A DNA stretch of 64,000 nt, from the NCBI RefSeq assembly GCF_008710095.1, contig NZ_VYKJ01000002.1:17178-81177 (forward strand), read 5' to 3'. Positions within the stretch are counted from its first letter, which is position 1; each line of letters begins with the position of its first letter. Source of the DNA: Affinibrenneria salicis (GTDB taxonomy: Bacteria > Pseudomonadota > Gammaproteobacteria > Enterobacterales > Enterobacteriaceae). Below, one piece after another: positions 36,973 to 49,646 of the stretch. The position numbers were made by a program, and so were the translations under genes. The notes below the pieces were generated by a model. It did not search any database. It was not told the origin of the DNA and worked only from the letters and a program-made list of their open reading frames with translations.

Positions 36973-38766
36973 ATGCGTACTGAATATTGCGGACAACTGA
37001 ATTTGTCCCACGTGGGCCAGGAAGTGACATTGTGCGGTTGGGTTAACCGTCGCCGCGATCTGGGTGGTTTGATTTTTATCGACATGCGCGATCGTGAAGG
37101 ACTGGTACAGGTGTTTTTTGACCCCGATCGTCAGGACGCATTTAAACTGGCATCTGAACTGCGAAATGAGTTCTGTATTCAGATCACCGGCAGCGTGCGT
37201 GCGCGTCCAGACAGCCAGCGTAATACCGAGATGTCCACCGGCGAGGTGGAAGTGTTCGCCAGCGCGTTGACCATTATTAACCGCTCGGAGCCGCTGCCGC
37301 TGGATTCAAACCAGACCAACACGGAAGAAGCGCGACTGAAATACCGTTATCTGGATTTACGCCGGCCGGAAATGGCCTCTCGCCTGAAGGCGCGAGCGCG
37401 CATCACCAGCTTTGTGCGGCGCTTTATGGACAGCCACGGTTTTCTGGATATTGAAACCCCGATGCTGACCAAAGCCACGCCGGAAGGCGCGCGCGACTAT
37501 CTGGTTCCCAGCCGCGTGCACAAAGGTAAGTTTTACGCGCTGCCGCAGTCGCCGCAGCTGTTCAAACAGCTGTTGATGATGTCCGGCTTCGATCGCTACT
37601 ATCAGATCGTTAAATGTTTCCGTGATGAAGACCTGCGCGCCGATCGCCAGCCGGAATTTACCCAGATCGATGTGGAAACCTCCTTTATGACCGCGCCGCA
37701 GGTGCGTGAAGTGATGGAAAAACTGGCGCACGATCTGTGGCTGGAGATCAAGGGCGTGGATCTGGGGGCGTTCCCGATCATGACGTTTGCCGAAGCGATG
37801 CGCCGTTTCGGCTCCGATAAACCGGATCTGCGTAATCCGCTGGAGCTGGTGGATGTCGCCGATCTGGTTAAAGCGGTGGAGTTTAAGGTGTTCGCGGGGC
37901 CGGCTAACGATGCCAAAGGCCGGGTGGCGACGATTCGCGTGCCGGGCGGCGCGCAGCTGACGCGTAAACAGATCGACGAATACGGCAAGTTCGTCGAGAT
38001 TTATGGCGCCAAAGGTTTGGCCTGGATGAAAGTTAACGCGCGCGCCAACGGTCTGGAGGGCGTGCAGAGTCCTATCGCCAAATTTCTCAGCGCGGAAGTG
38101 CTGGAGGCGATTCTGCAGCGTACGGCGGCGCAGGATGGCGATATTCTGTTCTTTGGCGCGGACAGCGCGAAAGTCGTCACCGACGCGCTGGGCGCGTTGC
38201 GCCTGAAACTGGGACGCGATCTGCAACTGACGCAGGAAGACCGCTGGGCGCCGCTGTGGGTGGTGGATTTCCCGATGTTCGAGGATGACGGCGAGGGCGG
38301 CCTGACGGCGATGCACCATCCGTTTACCGCGCCGCGCGATATGACGCCGGCCGAACTGGCCGCGGATCCCGCCAGCGCGATTGCCAACGCCTATGACATG
38401 GTGGTTAACGGCTACGAAGTGGGCGGCGGTTCGGTACGTATTCATAATGGCGAAATGCAGCAGACGGTGTTCGGCATTCTGGGTATTAACCAGCAGGAGC
38501 AGCAGGAAAAATTCGGCTTCCTGCTGGATGCGCTGAAGTTTGGTACGCCGCCGCATGCCGGTCTGGCGTTCGGTCTCGATCGCCTGGTGATGCTGCTGAC
38601 CGGCACCGACAATATTCGCGACGTGATTGCTTTCCCCAAAACCACCGCCGCCGCGTGTCTGATGACGGAAGCGCCGAATTTCGCCAATCCGACTTCGCTG
38701 TCCGAGCTGTCTATCGCCGTGGTGCGCAAAGGGACGACGTCGGACGATCAGGACGAGAAAAAATAA
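36973..38766 (+). CDS. aspS: aspartyl-tRNA synthetase
   Basis: This class II aminoacyl-tRNA synthetase of 597 residues starts at ATG 36973 (a GTG one codon up is possible). The N-terminal OB-fold anticodon-binding domain begins [13 protein letters not shown]. Motif 2 is seen in [11 protein letters not shown], and motif 3 in Gly-Leu-Asp-Arg-type Ala-Phe-Gly-Leu-Asp-Arg. The bacterial insertion domain lies between motifs 2 and 3. nudB starts on the base after its stop. Confidence 0.97.
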   Translation: MRTEYCGQLNLSHVGQEVTLCGWVNRRRDLGGLIFIDMRDREGLVQVFFDPDRQDAFKLASELRNEFCIQITGSVRARPDSQRNTEMSTGEVEVFASALTIINRSEPLPLDSNQTNTEEARLKYRYLDLRRPEMASRLKARARITSFVRRFMDSHGFLDIETPMLTKATPEGARDYLVPSRVHKGKFYALPQSPQLFKQLLMMSGFDRYYQIVKCFRDEDLRADRQPEFTQIDVETSFMTAPQVREVMEKLAHDLWLEIKGVDLGAFPIMTFAEAMRRFGSDKPDLRNPLELVDVADLVKAVEFKVFAGPANDAKGRVATIRVPGGAQLTRKQIDEYGKFVEIYGAKGLAWMKVNARANGLEGVQSPIAKFLSAEVLEAILQRTAAQDGDILFFGADSAKVVTDALGALRLKLGRDLQLTQEDRWAPLWVVDFPMFEDDGEGGLTAMHHPFTAPRDMTPAELAADPASAIANAYDMVVNGYEVGGGSVRIHNGEMQQTVFGILGINQQEQQEKFGFLLDALKFGTPPHAGLAFGLDRLVMLLTGTDNIRDVIAFPKTTAAACLMTEAPNFANPTSLSELSIAVVRKGTTSDDQDEKK

Positions 38767-39210
38767 ATGGGTTATAAGCGACCGGTCTCTGTTCTGGTGG
38801 TGATCTACGCCAAAGACAGCGGCCGGGTGCTGATGCTTCAACGGCGCGACGATCCGGATTTCTGGCAATCGGTAACCGGTAGTCTGGAAGAGGGGGAAAG
38901 CGCGCCGCTTGCCGCACAGCGCGAAGTAAAGGAAGAAGTAAACATCGACATCGCGGCGGAGTCGCTCTCTTTGTTTGACTGCCAGCGCTGTGTGGAATTT
39001 GAGCTATTTGCTCATCTGAGACATCGCTATGCCCCGGGCGTTACGCACAACACCGAGTCCTGGTTTTGTCTGGCGCTGCCTGAGGAGCGTGAGGTGATCC
39101 TGACGGAGCATCTCGCCTGGCAGTGGCTGGACGCGCCGCAGGCGGCGCAGTTAACCAAGTCCTGGAGTAACCGGCAGGCGATTGAGGAATTTGTTGTTTA
39201 TCCGGCCTGA
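38767..39210 (+). CDS. nudB: dihydroneopterin triphosphate diphosphatase NudB
   Basis: This 147-residue Nudix hydrolase removes pyrophosphate from dihydroneopterin triphosphate in folate synthesis. The Nudix box runs from Gly-Ser-Leu-Glu-Glu-Gly-Glu to Arg-Glu-Val-Lys-Glu-Glu-Val; the usual final Gly is Asn here, and E. coli NudB also departs from Gly at this place. It abuts aspS without a gap and precedes yebC by 23 bp, so the three genes form one operon. Confidence 0.93.
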   Translation: MGYKRPVSVLVVIYAKDSGRVLMLQRRDDPDFWQSVTGSLEEGESAPLAAQREVKEEVNIDIAAESLSLFDCQRCVEFELFAHLRHRYAPGVTHNTESWFCLALPEEREVILTEHLAWQWLDAPQAAQLTKSWSNRQAIEEFVVYPA

Positions 39211-39233
39211 ACAGGCTTTTTTCGGAGATTTTT

Positions 39234-39977
39234 ATGGCAGGTCATAGTAAGTGGGCCAATACCAAACACCGTAAGGCGGCGCAGGATTCCAAGCGCGGCA
39301 AAATTTTCACCAAGATCATTCGCGAGCTGGTGACGGCCGCGCGGCTGGGCGGGGGCGACCCGGGGTCCAACCCGCGTCTGCGCGCGGCGATCGACAAGGC
39401 GCTGTCTAACAACATGACGCGCGATACGCTGAATCGGGCGATTGCGCGCGGCGTGGGCGGTGATGACGACAACAATATGGAAACCATCATCTACGAAGGT
39501 TACGGCCCCGGCGGTACGGCGGTAATGGTGGAATGCCTGAGCGACAACCGTAACCGTACGGTATCCGAAGTGCGTCACGCGTTCACCAAGAGCGGCGGCA
39601 ACCTGGGCACCGACGGTTCCGTGGCCTATCTGTTCAGCAAAAAGGGCGTGATCTCCTATGCGCCGGGTCTGGATGAAGATACGGTGATGGATGCGGCGCT
39701 GGAAGCCGGCGCGGACGATGTCGTCAGCTATGACGATGGCGCCATCGATGTCTTCACGCCGTGGGAAACCTTTGGCGAAGTGAAGGACGCGCTGGATGCC
39801 GCCGGTCTGGTGGCCGAAGCCGCCGAAGTTTCCATGATTCCGTCCACCAAAGCGGATATGGATGCCGAAACGGCGCCGAAGCTGATGCGTCTGATCGACA
39901 TGCTGGAAGATTGCGACGACGTGCAGGAAGTTTACCATAACGGTGAAATTTCCGACGAAATCGCCGAGATGCTGTAA
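39234..39977 (+). CDS. yebC: YebC/TACO1-family protein
   Basis: This 247-residue protein of the YebC/PmpR family starts with the invariant [14 protein letters not shown]. Family members act as DNA-binding regulators in some bacteria and help ribosomes through poly-proline stretches in others. It is the conserved neighbour of the ruvC gene in enterobacteria. The gap to ruvC (296 bp) contains no gene. Confidence 0.94.
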   Translation: MAGHSKWANTKHRKAAQDSKRGKIFTKIIRELVTAARLGGGDPGSNPRLRAAIDKALSNNMTRDTLNRAIARGVGGDDDNNMETIIYEGYGPGGTAVMVECLSDNRNRTVSEVRHAFTKSGGNLGTDGSVAYLFSKKGVISYAPGLDEDTVMDAALEAGADDVVSYDDGAIDVFTPWETFGEVKDALDAAGLVAEAAEVSMIPSTKADMDAETAPKLMRLIDMLEDCDDVQEVYHNGEISDEIAEML

Positions 39978-40273
39978 TCCCGGCTATTGCGGGCTTACCG
40001 ATCGACGTCGTCTGCAGTTTGAATGGCCCGGCAGGGCTATTCAAACCGCTGGCGCCGTTCTTCACTATCGGTGGGCGAGCCGGGAAGGGCGTTCCGGCGC
40101 GAGCCGACAAATTTGCCGGAAGCAAATTTGAACGGCATTTGCGTTGGTGCGCCGTGAGCGCGGGGGGAGCGCCGCGTCCCCCGGCGCGCGGGTCGGGTAT
40201 CCCGGCTTCAGCGGCGACCTTGCCGGCAATCTGATTCTTTTCTGTACGCTACTTACGGGGCGATGATCGCGTT

Positions 40274-40795
40274 ATGGCAATAATTTTAGGCATCGATCCC
40301 GGCTCGCGTGTAACCGGCTACGGCATTATTCGCCAGCAGGGCAGGCTGTTGACCTATCTGGGCAGCGGCTGCATTCGTACCGTGGTGGACGATTTACCTT
40401 CCAGACTGAAGTTGATCTATGCCGGCGTCAGCGAAATCATCACCCAGTTTAAGCCGGAGTTTTTCGCCATTGAACAGGTATTTATGGCGAAAAATGCCGA
40501 CTCCGCATTAAAACTGGGTCAGGCGCGCGGCGCGGCGATTGTCGCCGCCGTCAATCAGGACCTGCCGGTATTTGAATATGCCGCTCGTCAGGTTAAGCAA
40601 ACGGTGGTCGGCAACGGCGCGGCGGAAAAGGTTCAGGTGCAGCACATGGTGCGTACGCTGCTGAAACTGTCGGCCAACCCGCAGGCCGATGCGGCGGACG
40701 CGCTGGCTATCGCCATCACCCATTGCCACCTGTGCCAGAATGCGGCGCGCGTCAGTATCGAGCGGCCTAATCAGGTGCGCGGGCGGTTGCGTTAA
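40274..40795 (+). CDS. ruvC: Holliday junction resolvase RuvC
   Basis: This 173-residue endonuclease cuts Holliday junctions in complex with RuvAB. The acidic catalytic residues are visible in Leu-Gly-Ile-Asp-Pro-Gly (Asp8), in Phe-Ala-Ile-Glu-Gln-Val (Glu67) and in Gln-Ala-Asp-Ala-Ala-Asp-Ala-Leu-Ala. A terminator follows (40836), so ruvAB is probably transcribed from its own promoter. Confidence 0.97.
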   Translation: MAIILGIDPGSRVTGYGIIRQQGRLLTYLGSGCIRTVVDDLPSRLKLIYAGVSEIITQFKPEFFAIEQVFMAKNADSALKLGQARGAAIVAAVNQDLPVFEYAARQVKQTVVGNGAAEKVQVQHMVRTLLKLSANPQADAADALAIAITHCHLCQNAARVSIERPNQVRGRLR

Positions 40796-40835
40796 TCCGC
40801 AGACGGCGCCGCACGATAAAGCCGCGTTCGCTACC

Positions 40836-40863
40836 AGGCTGGATATCCGTCCAGCCTTTTTTA
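40836..40863 (+). terminator. terminator after ruvC
   Basis: AGGCTGGA-TATCCG-TCCAGCCT with a following T-run. It separates the yebC/ruvC transcript from ruvAB. Confidence 0.85.
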
Positions 40864-40916
40864 TGTTATAAGCTATAGCACCCTTCTTCACTGATAATTC
40901 AAAAAGGAAGATAAGC

Positions 40917-41531
40917 GTGATAGGTCGTCTCCGAGGCATTATCCTGGAAAAACAGCCGCCGCAGGTACTCATCGAGTCCGCTGGCGTGGGCTATGAAGTG
41001 CATATGCCGATGACGTGCTTTTACGAGCTGCCGGAAATTGGGCAGGAAGCCATTATTTTCACTCATTTTGTCGTGCGCGAGGATGCGCAACTGCTGTTCG
41101 GCTTTAATAATAAGCAGGAGCGCGCGCTGTTTCGCGAACTGATTAAGGTCAACGGCGTCGGGCCGAAGCTGGCGCTGGCCATTCTGTCGGGCATGTCGGC
41201 GCAGCAGTTCGTCAGCGCGGTCGAACGGCAGGAGATCGGCGCGTTGATCAAACTGCCGGGCGTGGGTAAAAAAACCGCCGAGCGTCTGGTGGTGGAGATG
41301 AAGGACCGCTTTAAAGGTCTGAACGGCGATCTGTTTAATTCCGCCATCGATATTCCGCTGAGCGCGGCGCAGGCGGCGCAGAATGACAGCGACCCGGAAA
41401 GCGAAGCGGCGGCGGCGCTGGTGGCGTTGGGTTATAAACCGCAGGACGCCAGCCGAATGATTGGCAAAGTCGCGCTTCCGGGGGCAGACTGTGAAACGCT
41501 GATCCGTAACGCATTGCGTGCTGTGCTGTGA
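40917..41531 (+). CDS. ruvA: Holliday junction DNA helicase subunit RuvA
   Basis: This 204-residue protein forms the tetramer that binds the four-way junction and loads RuvB. The start is GTG at 40917 behind AAGGAAG. Domain I is an OB-fold, domain II carries two helix-hairpin-helix motifs (Gly-Val-Gly-Pro-Lys-Leu-Ala-Leu and Pro-Gly-Val-Gly-Lys-Lys-Thr-Ala), and domain III binds RuvB. ruvB follows after 8 bp. Confidence 0.96.
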   Translation: MIGRLRGIILEKQPPQVLIESAGVGYEVHMPMTCFYELPEIGQEAIIFTHFVVREDAQLLFGFNNKQERALFRELIKVNGVGPKLALAILSGMSAQQFVSAVERQEIGALIKLPGVGKKTAERLVVEMKDRFKGLNGDLFNSAIDIPLSAAQAAQNDSDPESEAAAALVALGYKPQDASRMIGKVALPGADCETLIRNALRAVL

Positions 41532-41539
41532 GGTAGACC

Positions 41540-42544
41540 ATGATTGAAGCTGACCGTTTGATCTCGCCCGGCGTGATCCCCGAAGAAGAAGTTATCGACC
41601 GGGCTATCAGACCGAAACTGCTGACTGAATACGTCGGCCAGCCGCAGGTGCGCGAGCAGATGGAAATCTTTATCCAGGCGGCTCGCCAGCGCGGCGACGC
41701 GCTGGATCACCTGCTGATTTTTGGTCCTCCGGGGCTGGGTAAGACCACGCTGGCGAATATCGTCGCCAATGAAATGGGCGTTAATCTGCGCACCACCTCC
41801 GGCCCGGTGCTGGAAAAAGCCGGCGATCTGGCCGCGCTGCTGACCAATCTCGAACCGCACGACGTTCTGTTTATCGATGAAATCCACCGATTATCGCCGG
41901 TGGTGGAAGAAGTGCTGTACCCGGCGATGGAAGATTATCAGCTGGATATTATGATCGGCGAAGGGCCGGCGGCGCGTTCGATTAAGCTCGATTTACCGCC
42001 GTTTACTCTGATTGGCGCCACCACCCGCGCCGGCTCGCTGACCTCGCCGCTGCGCGACCGCTTCGGCATCGTTCAGCGGCTGGAGTTTTATCAGGTGGCC
42101 GATTTGCAGCACATCGTCGGCCGCAGCGCGCAGTGCCTGGGGTTATCGCTGACGCCGGACGGCGCGCTGGAAGTGGCGCGCCGCTCGCGCGGCACGCCGC
42201 GTATCGCCAACCGCCTGCTGCGCCGCGTGCGCGACTTTTCCGAAGTGCGTTCCGACGGCGCGATCACTTCGGAAGTGGCGACTCAGGCGCTGGATATGCT
42301 GGCCGTGGACAGTCAGGGGTTTGACTACATGGACCGCAAGCTGCTGCTGGCGATTATCGATAAATTTATGGGCGGGCCGGTCGGGCTGGATAATCTGGCG
42401 GCGGCGATTGGCGAAGAGCGTGAAACGATTGAGGACGTGCTGGAACCCTACCTGATTCAGCAGGGTTTTGTACAGCGCACGCCGCGCGGCCGCATGGCGA
42501 CGCAGCATGCTTATCGCCACTTCGGACTGACCCGGCCCGAATAA
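41540..42544 (+). CDS. ruvB: Holliday junction DNA helicase RuvB
   Basis: This 334-residue AAA+ ATPase motor drives branch migration. The Walker A motif is Gly-Pro-Pro-Gly-Leu-Gly-Lys-Thr-Thr, Walker B is Phe-Ile-Asp-Glu-Ile-His, and the C-terminal winged helix is seen at [13 protein letters not shown]. It is cotranscribed with ruvA. The SOS (LexA) control known in E. coli may apply, but I did not find a clear LexA box. Confidence 0.97.
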   Translation: MIEADRLISPGVIPEEEVIDRAIRPKLLTEYVGQPQVREQMEIFIQAARQRGDALDHLLIFGPPGLGKTTLANIVANEMGVNLRTTSGPVLEKAGDLAALLTNLEPHDVLFIDEIHRLSPVVEEVLYPAMEDYQLDIMIGEGPAARSIKLDLPPFTLIGATTRAGSLTSPLRDRFGIVQRLEFYQVADLQHIVGRSAQCLGLSLTPDGALEVARRSRGTPRIANRLLRRVRDFSEVRSDGAITSEVATQALDMLAVDSQGFDYMDRKLLLAIIDKFMGGPVGLDNLAAAIGEERETIEDVLEPYLIQQGFVQRTPRGRMATQHAYRHFGLTRPE

Positions 42545-42546
42545 GC

Positions 42547-42573
42547 GCCGGCCTCAGGCCGGCTGTTTTTTTA
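42547..42573 (+). terminator. terminator after ruvB, overlapping the znuB 3' end
   Basis: GCCGGCC-TCA-GGCCGGC followed by TGTTTTTTT. The stem overlaps the last codons of convergent znuB. Confidence 0.8.
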
Positions 42574-43339
42574 CCAGACTGACGATAAACAGCAGCGAGG
42601 CGCACAGCACCACGGAAGGGCCGGCGGGCGTGTTGTAGCCGGCGGAAAAGATCAGCCCGCCGGTGACCGCCAGCATCCCTGTCAGTATCGCCAGACCGGC
42701 CATCTGTTCCGGCGTGCGCGCAAAGCGGCGCGCGGTGGCTGCCGGGATAATCAGCAGCGACGTAATAATCAATGCGCCGACGAACTTCATCGCCAGACCG
42801 ATGGTCAACGCGGTAATCATCATCAGCAACAGCTTTACCCGCTGCAGATGCACGCCATCCACATGCGCCAGCTCCGGGCTGATGGTCATGGAGAGCAAGG
42901 CGCGCCACTGCCATTTCAGCGTGGCGACCACTACCAGCACGCCGCCGCCGATAAACCACAGATCCTGCGGCGTAACCGACAGCAGATCGCCAAACAGATA
43001 GGCCATCAGATCGACCCGGACATTATCCATCAGGCTGACCACCACCAGACCGAGCGACAGCGCGCTGTGCGCCATGATGCCCAGCAGCGTATCTATCGCC
43101 AGGTAAGGGCGTCGCTCCAGCCAGACCAGCCCCAGCGCCAGCAGCAGCGTGACCGCGATAACCGCATAGAACAGATTGACGTTCAGCAGCAAGCCGAAGG
43201 CCACGCCGAGCAGCGAAGCGTGCGCCAGCGTGTCGCCAAAGTAGGACATGCGGCGCCAGACCACAAACGAGCCCAGCGGGCCGGCGGCGATCGCCAGCAG
43301 GATACCCGCCAGCCAGCCGGGAAACAGCAGTTCAATCAC
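42554..43339 (-). CDS. znuB: zinc ABC transporter permease ZnuB
   Basis: This 261-residue inner-membrane permease has about seven to eight helices. The family pattern [17 protein letters not shown] near residue 22 and [10 protein letters not shown] are present. It forms the pore of the high-affinity zinc importer. Its start overlaps the znuC stop by 4 bp. Confidence 0.96.
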   Translation of the reverse strand: MIELLFPGWLAGILLAIAAGPLGSFVVWRRMSYFGDTLAHASLLGVAFGLLLNVNLFYAVIAVTLLLALGLVWLERRPYLAIDTLLGIMAHSALSLGLVVVSLMDNVRVDLMAYLFGDLLSVTPQDLWFIGGGVLVVVATLKWQWRALLSMTISPELAHVDGVHLQRVKLLLMMITALTIGLAMKFVGALIITSLLIIPAATARRFARTPEQMAGLAILTGMLAVTGGLIFSAGYNTPAGPSVVLCASLLFIVSLVKKQPA

Positions 43340-44094
43340 GCGTCGTTACCTCCCTTGCGTCGCAGAATAATACGTCCGTTTAAATCGTGACGGTGATTAT
43401 GATGATGACGGTAGATCGCCAGCTGTTCCGCGCCGCGCTGGCCGAACATCGCCAGAAATTCCGGGTGGATTGATACCACTTCGGGCGTACCGGAACAGCA
43501 GATATGTTGGTTCAGGCACAACACCTCGTCCGTTTTGGCCATCACCAGATGCAAATCGTGGGACACCATTAGCACGCCGCAGTCGAACTCCTGACGCAGC
43601 TGGTTGATCAGGTCATACAGCGCCAGCTGACCATTGACGTCGACCCCCTGAGTGGGTTCATCCAGCACCAGCAACTGCGGCCGGTTCAGCAGCGCGCGCG
43701 CCAGCAGTACGCGCTGGTTTTCGCCGCCCGACAGTTTTTGCATCGGCTGACGCAGCAGGTGCGCGGCCTGCACCCGCTTCAGCGCCGGCAGAATATCCTG
43801 CTGACGCACGCCGGGGCGCAGCGTCATAAAACGTTCCACGCTGAGCGGCAACGTCGCGTCAAGATGGAGCTTTTGCGGCACATAGCCGATACGCAGCCCC
43901 GGGGCGCGCGTCAGGGTGCCGGCAGTGGGGGCGAGCAGGCCCAGCACGATGCGCACCAGCGTGGATTTACCCGCCCCGTTGGGGCCGAGCAGCGTCAGAA
44001 TGCGGCCGGACTGTAGCGTCAGCGAAATATCCGACAACACCTTGCGGCCATCGAAGGCGGCGGAAACCTGACTTAATGTAACAAGAGTGGACAT
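43336..44094 (-). CDS. znuC: zinc ABC transporter ATPase ZnuC
   Basis: This 252-residue ATPase subunit has Walker A in Gly-Pro-Asn-Gly-Ala-Gly-Lys-Ser-Thr, the ABC signature Leu-Ser-Gly-Gly-Glu-Asn-Gln-Arg and Walker B Leu-Leu-Val-Leu-Asp-Glu-Pro-Thr. The C-terminal tail is His-rich (Arg-His-His-His-Asn-His-Arg-His), as in other ZnuC proteins. The start is ATG 44094; the upstream frame extension runs through the znuA/znuC regulatory gap and is not coding. Confidence 0.96.
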   Translation of the reverse strand: MSTLVTLSQVSAAFDGRKVLSDISLTLQSGRILTLLGPNGAGKSTLVRIVLGLLAPTAGTLTRAPGLRIGYVPQKLHLDATLPLSVERFMTLRPGVRQQDILPALKRVQAAHLLRQPMQKLSGGENQRVLLARALLNRPQLLVLDEPTQGVDVNGQLALYDLINQLRQEFDCGVLMVSHDLHLVMAKTDEVLCLNQHICCSGTPEVVSIHPEFLAMFGQRGAEQLAIYRHHHNHRHDLNGRIILRRKGGNDA

Positions 44095-44116
44095 AGAATT
44101 AGATTTGCAGATGTAT

Positions 44117-44141
44117 TGTGATGTTATATCATAACTGGCAA
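44117..44141. promoter_or_regulatory. Zur-like operator between znuC and znuA
   Basis: GTTAT-ATC-ATAAC (44123-44135) is a perfect 5-bp dyad inside the 73-bp divergent gap. It matches the GTTATA/TATAAC core of enterobacterial Zur boxes. Zinc-loaded Zur would repress both znuCB and znuA from here. Confidence 0.65.
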
Positions 44142-44167
44142 TAATTAAACCAATGAGATAATGAGTC

Positions 44168-45238
44168 ATGCAACAACAATCAATCGCACAGCGCTCCGCT
44201 AAATGGTTAAAACCTTTACTGCTGGCCAGCACGCTTATGATGGCCGGCTCGACGTTCAGCACGCTGTCTGCCGCTGTTTTAACCTCGATACGCCCGCTCG
44301 GATTTATTGCTGCAGCCATTGCTGATGGTGTAACAACAACGGAAGTTTTGCTGCCGGATGGTGCTTCACCCCATGATTATGCCTTGCGCCCGGCGGATGT
44401 CCAGCGTTTAAAGTCAGCGCAGCTGGTTATCTGGATCGGGCCGGAAATGGAAACCTTCCTGACGAAACCGATATCGCAACTCGATAGCGGACGGCAGATT
44501 ACGCTGGCCGAACTGCCGGCCATCCGGGCGTTGCTGGTTAAAGAGTCGGCTCACGCGCATCATGCCGAGGCCGGGGAGCAGCATGATCACGATGCGCATC
44601 AACATGCCGATGCTCAGCAGACTGCGGCCCACGAACATGACCACGGCGAGCACGATCAGCCGGGCGACGATGCGGCGCACGACCATGACGAAGAGGACGA
44701 TGGGCACCATCATGGCGAGTACAATATGCACATCTGGCTCTCGCCGGCGATGTCAAAACAGGCGGCTATCGCTATTCACGCAAAATTATTGGAACTTATG
44801 CCGCAAAATAAGGACAAATTAGACGCGAATCTGCTTTCTTTCGAACAACAACTCGCGCAAACAGACGAAAAAGTTGTTAAGATGCTGAAGCCTGTGCAGG
44901 GTAAGGGATATTTCGTGTTTCATGATGCCTATGGCTACTTTGAGAAACACTATGGTTTGAGCCCGTTGGGCCACTTTACCATCAACCCTGCCATCCAGCC
45001 CGGCGCGCAGCGTTTAAATGAAATTCGAACTCAGTTGGTTGAGCACAAAGCGGTATGCGTTTTTGCTGAGCCACAATTCAGGCCAGCCGTAATTAATGCT
45101 GTTGCCCGGGGTACTGACGTGCGTTCTGGCGTGTTGGACCCGCTGGGGAGCGGTATCGCCCTGAGTAAGGACAGTTATGCTGACTTTCTATTGCAGTTGT
45201 CCAACCAGTACGTGAGCTGCCTGAAGGAAAAAATATAA
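44168..45238 (+). CDS. znuA: periplasmic zinc-binding protein ZnuA
   Basis: This 356-residue high-affinity zinc receptor of the cluster A-I family has an N-terminal signal peptide (residues 1 to about 36). Conserved metal ligands are in Ala-Ser-Pro-His-Asp-Tyr, Met-His-Ile-Trp-Leu-Ser and the later Phe-His-Asp-Ala-Tyr. The His/Asp-rich loop between the first two ligands is long (about 60 residues, with many His-Asp pairs). E. coli ZnuA is about 310 residues, so the loop accounts for the extra length. Such loops help gather zinc at low supply. Confidence 0.96.
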   Translation: MQQQSIAQRSAKWLKPLLLASTLMMAGSTFSTLSAAVLTSIRPLGFIAAAIADGVTTTEVLLPDGASPHDYALRPADVQRLKSAQLVIWIGPEMETFLTKPISQLDSGRQITLAELPAIRALLVKESAHAHHAEAGEQHDHDAHQHADAQQTAAHEHDHGEHDQPGDDAAHDHDEEDDGHHHGEYNMHIWLSPAMSKQAAIAIHAKLLELMPQNKDKLDANLLSFEQQLAQTDEKVVKMLKPVQGKGYFVFHDAYGYFEKHYGLSPLGHFTINPAIQPGAQRLNEIRTQLVEHKAVCVFAEPQFRPAVINAVARGTDVRSGVLDPLGSGIALSKDSYADFLLQLSNQYVSCLKEKI

Positions 45239-45250
45239 GGATGCGAATAA

Positions 45251-46573
45251 GTGCAGCAGATAGTCCGAACTATCGCTCTTGCGTATAACAGCTTACCCCG
45301 GCCTCATCGCGTCATGCTGGGGTCGCTTACCGTCGTTACATTGGCCGTTGCAGTCTGGCGGCCTTTTGTTTATCCCCCCGTCAGTGATGCTCCCGTCATC
45401 GTTCGCGATATCGATCTCGACAGCAGTCAGTTGCGTTCGCTGGCTCCCGAAGCCAGCGAACCTATCGATCAGCCGGTTCCCGATGACGATATCCCGCAGG
45501 ATGAGCTGGACGATAACGTCGCCGATCGCGGCGGCGTACACGAATACGTGGTGTCAAGCGGCGATACGCTGGGCAGTATTTTAACGCAGTACGGCATCGA
45601 TTTGGGCGAGGTGACGCAGCTGGCGGAGCAGAATCCGGCATTGCGCAACCTGAAGATCGGCCAGCAGATCTCCTGGGCGCTTAATGAAAACGGCGACCTG
45701 CAAAGCCTGACCTGGCAGATGTCGCGGCGCGAAACCCGCACCTACGAGCGGGTGGACAACAATTTTAAAGAAAACAGACAAACCATCAAAGGCGAATGGC
45801 GCAACAGCGTATTGACCGGCGAACTCAACGGCAGCTTTGTCAACAGCGCCAGGGCCGCAGGGTTAAGCAGCGCGGAAATCAGCGCGGTGATCAAGGCGCT
45901 GCAGTGGCAGCTGGATTTTCGTAAGCTGCGCAAAGGCGATCGCTTCGCGGTGTTGATGTCGCGCGAAATGCTGGACGGCCGCAGCGAACAGAGCGAACTG
46001 CTGGGCGTACGCCTTAACAGCGGCGGCAAAGATTATTTCGCGGTTCGCGCCGAAGACGGCAAGTTTTACGATCGTGAAGGTTCGGGGCTGGCGCGCGGCT
46101 TTATGCGTTTTCCCACCATGAAACAGTTCCGCATTTCCTCTAATTTTAACCCGCGCCGGGTCAATCCGGTTACCGGACGCATTGCGCCGCATAAAGGCGT
46201 CGACTTCGCCATGCCGGTAGGAACGCCGGTGCTGGCCGTCGGCGACGGCGAAGTGGTCATTGCGCAGCGCAGCGGGGCAGCCGGCAACTACATTGCGGTG
46301 CGTCATGGGCGCCAGTACACCACGCGTTATATGCACCTGAACCGCGTGCTGGTGAAACCGGGGCAGAAGATAAAGCGCGGCGACCGTATCGGCCTGTCGG
46401 GCAATACCGGTCGCTCTACCGGGCCGCACCTGCACTACGAGTTCTGGATTAACCAGCAGGCGGTCAACCCGCTGACGGCGAAATTGCCGCGCTCCGAAGG
46501 GCTGAGCGGTCAGGATCGCAACGAATATCTGGCTACCGTTCGTCAGGTGATCCCTCAGCTCCAGATCGATTAA
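45251..46573 (+). CDS. mepM: murein DD-endopeptidase MepM
   Basis: This 440-residue M23 endopeptidase cleaves D-Ala-mDAP cross-links so that the wall can expand. It starts with GTG and has an N-terminal membrane anchor (about residues 20-40). A LysM domain follows (Tyr-Val-Val-Ser-Ser-Gly-Asp-Thr-Leu to Leu-Lys-Ile-Gly-Gln-Gln). The C-terminal metallopeptidase domain has its ligands in His-Lys-Gly-Val-Asp-Phe and His-Leu-His-Tyr-Glu. It lies directly after znuA, as in E. coli. Confidence 0.96.
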   Translation: MQQIVRTIALAYNSLPRPHRVMLGSLTVVTLAVAVWRPFVYPPVSDAPVIVRDIDLDSSQLRSLAPEASEPIDQPVPDDDIPQDELDDNVADRGGVHEYVVSSGDTLGSILTQYGIDLGEVTQLAEQNPALRNLKIGQQISWALNENGDLQSLTWQMSRRETRTYERVDNNFKENRQTIKGEWRNSVLTGELNGSFVNSARAAGLSSAEISAVIKALQWQLDFRKLRKGDRFAVLMSREMLDGRSEQSELLGVRLNSGGKDYFAVRAEDGKFYDREGSGLARGFMRFPTMKQFRISSNFNPRRVNPVTGRIAPHKGVDFAMPVGTPVLAVGDGEVVIAQRSGAAGNYIAVRHGRQYTTRYMHLNRVLVKPGQKIKRGDRIGLSGNTGRSTGPHLHYEFWINQQAVNPLTAKLPRSEGLSGQDRNEYLATVRQVIPQLQID

Positions 46574-46594
46574 TTCCCTGCGGGGCGTTGCTAC

Positions 46595-46622
46595 AGCCGG
46601 CGGTTTTTGACCGCCGGCTTCG
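46595..46622 (+). terminator. stem-loop after mepM
   Basis: AGCCGGCGGT / ACCGCCGGCT is a perfect 10-bp stem with a TTTTG loop. Only a short T-run follows, so its strength is uncertain. Confidence 0.6.
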
Positions 46623-46728
46623 CTGTTTCTACGGGGTTGATTTATGCCGGCTATGCTGAGACCGACGGCGCGGCGTCGCCGGCATTGGTTATGATGACTA
46701 TTCACTCGTTTACCTGAAGAGTTTGTGC

Positions 46729-47691
46729 ATGGAAAAAGAAAAAAAGACTAACGCGGAGTTTATCCCTCAGTTTCAGCGAGTCTTTTACCATCCCCGTTAC
46801 TGGGGCGTGTGGCTGGGCGTGGGCGTTATGGCCGCCGTGGCTTATGTGCCGGCGCGCTGGCGCGATCCGCTGCTGGGGAAATTAGGCAAACTGGTCGGCC
46901 GCGTCGCCAAAGGCGCGCGCCGCCGCGCGCGTATCAATTTACTTTATTGCCTGCCTGAACTCAGCGACGCGCAGCGTGAGAGCATTATTGACGATATGTT
47001 TGCCACCGCGCCGCAATCGATGATTATGATGGTTGAGGCTGGGATCCGTAATCCTGCCCGACTGAACCAGCAGGTGCGCTGGCACGGCGAGGAAATCCTG
47101 CAGACACTGCATGAGCAGCAGCGTAATGTGATCTTTCTTGTCCCCCACGGCTGGGCGGTGGATATTCCGGCGATGCTGATGGCTTCACGCGGTCAGCCGA
47201 TGGCCGCCATGTTTCATAATCAAAAAAACGCGCTGGTCGATTACCTGTGGAACCGGCTGCGGCGGCGTTTCGGCGGACGGCTGCATACGCGCAATGACGG
47301 GATTAAGCCGTTTATCAGTTCGGTGCGGCAGGGGTTCTGGGGATATTATCTCCCCGATCAGGATCACGGCGCCGAGCATAGCGAATTTGTAGATTTTTTT
47401 GCCACCTACAAGGCCACGCTGCCGGCGATCGGTCGCCTGATGAAGGTGTGCCGCGCTGAGATCGTGCCGCTGTTCCCGGTTTATTGCGCGCGCGAAGGCC
47501 GGCTGGATGTGTATGTCCGTCCGCCGATGCACGACCTGCATGACGCCGACGATCGCTACATCGCACGGCGTATGAATGAGGAAGTGGAAATCTTTGTCAG
47601 ACCGCATCTGGAACAGTACACCTGGATATTGAAACTGCTTAAAACGCGTAAGCCGGGGGAAATCGAACCCTATATGCGCGACGATTTGTAA
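46729..47691 (+). CDS. lpxM: lipid A myristoyltransferase LpxM
   Basis: This 320-residue late acyltransferase of lipid A synthesis adds the last (myristoyl) chain. The start is ATG 46729 behind GAAGAG; TTG two codons upstream is an alternative. An N-terminal anchor helix (about 25-45) precedes the acyltransferase domain, whose His-x4-Asp motif is His-Gly-Trp-Ala-Val-Asp. A perfect bidirectional terminator follows and pykA converges on it, the order found in E. coli. Confidence 0.94.
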   Translation: MEKEKKTNAEFIPQFQRVFYHPRYWGVWLGVGVMAAVAYVPARWRDPLLGKLGKLVGRVAKGARRRARINLLYCLPELSDAQRESIIDDMFATAPQSMIMMVEAGIRNPARLNQQVRWHGEEILQTLHEQQRNVIFLVPHGWAVDIPAMLMASRGQPMAAMFHNQKNALVDYLWNRLRRRFGGRLHTRNDGIKPFISSVRQGFWGYYLPDQDHGAEHSEFVDFFATYKATLPAIGRLMKVCRAEIVPLFPVYCAREGRLDVYVRPPMHDLHDADDRYIARRMNEEVEIFVRPHLEQYTWILKLLKTRKPGEIEPYMRDDL

Positions 47692-47842
47692 TTTGACGAG
47701 GTATCCGGCGGCCCGACGGCTGGCGCGCTGAAACGGCCTGAGGCTGCTGACCGCGCAATGACGAATATTGCGCGAGAGAATGCCGCCGGGCGGTAAATCC
47801 GCCGTATTCTTATAAGCCTGGGCATCACCGCCGTACCCGCCT

Positions 47843-47892
47843 TGTCATCAATAAAAAAACCGGACGACTGTCCGGTTTTTTTATTGATGACA
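47843..47892. terminator. perfect 23-bp bidirectional terminator
   Basis: The arms 47843-47865 and 47870-47892 are perfect reverse complements with a 4-base loop (GACT). A CCGGAC core is flanked by seven A on one side and seven T on the other, so it works in both directions. It lies between convergent lpxM and pykA. Confidence 0.9.
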
Positions 47893-48001
47893 GCGCTTGT
47901 GATGAGCGAGGGGCACAGGCAGTGCCCCATTATTGTCCACCGCTGCGCCAGGGGCGGATATCGGTCGGCAACCTCGTTTGGCGCGTTTTAAAGCGCCAGG
48001 G

Positions 48002-49444
<1,443 letters not shown>

Positions 49445-49505
49445 GTATAACTCCGTTGACTTGTGAAGCAATGGTGTAGCGAAACCTTGAGCGACCTAAC
49501 CAGAG

Positions 49506-49520
49506 TGTAACTTTATTACA
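49506..49520. promoter_or_regulatory. HexR-like operator upstream of pykA
   Basis: TGTAA-CTTTA-TTACA fits the TGTAATTAAATTACA consensus of HexR with both half-sites perfect. It sits 62 bp upstream of the pykA start on the promoter side. Confidence 0.7.
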
Positions 49521-49646
49521 ATTCTAATGCATCCGGGTTATCCGTATCATGGAACAAAAAAGATCATCATTCTGGTCTGTTTTCTCCGTCGGAATGGCTC
49601 AGTCAGAACCGGTAAAACAGGGGATATCGGCTTATCGCCGACCGGA

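Noticed and set aside
37357..38868. Long minus-strand frame over aspS (503 codons)
   Set aside because: It is a shadow of aspS; composition is Arg/His/Gln-rich with no family similarity.
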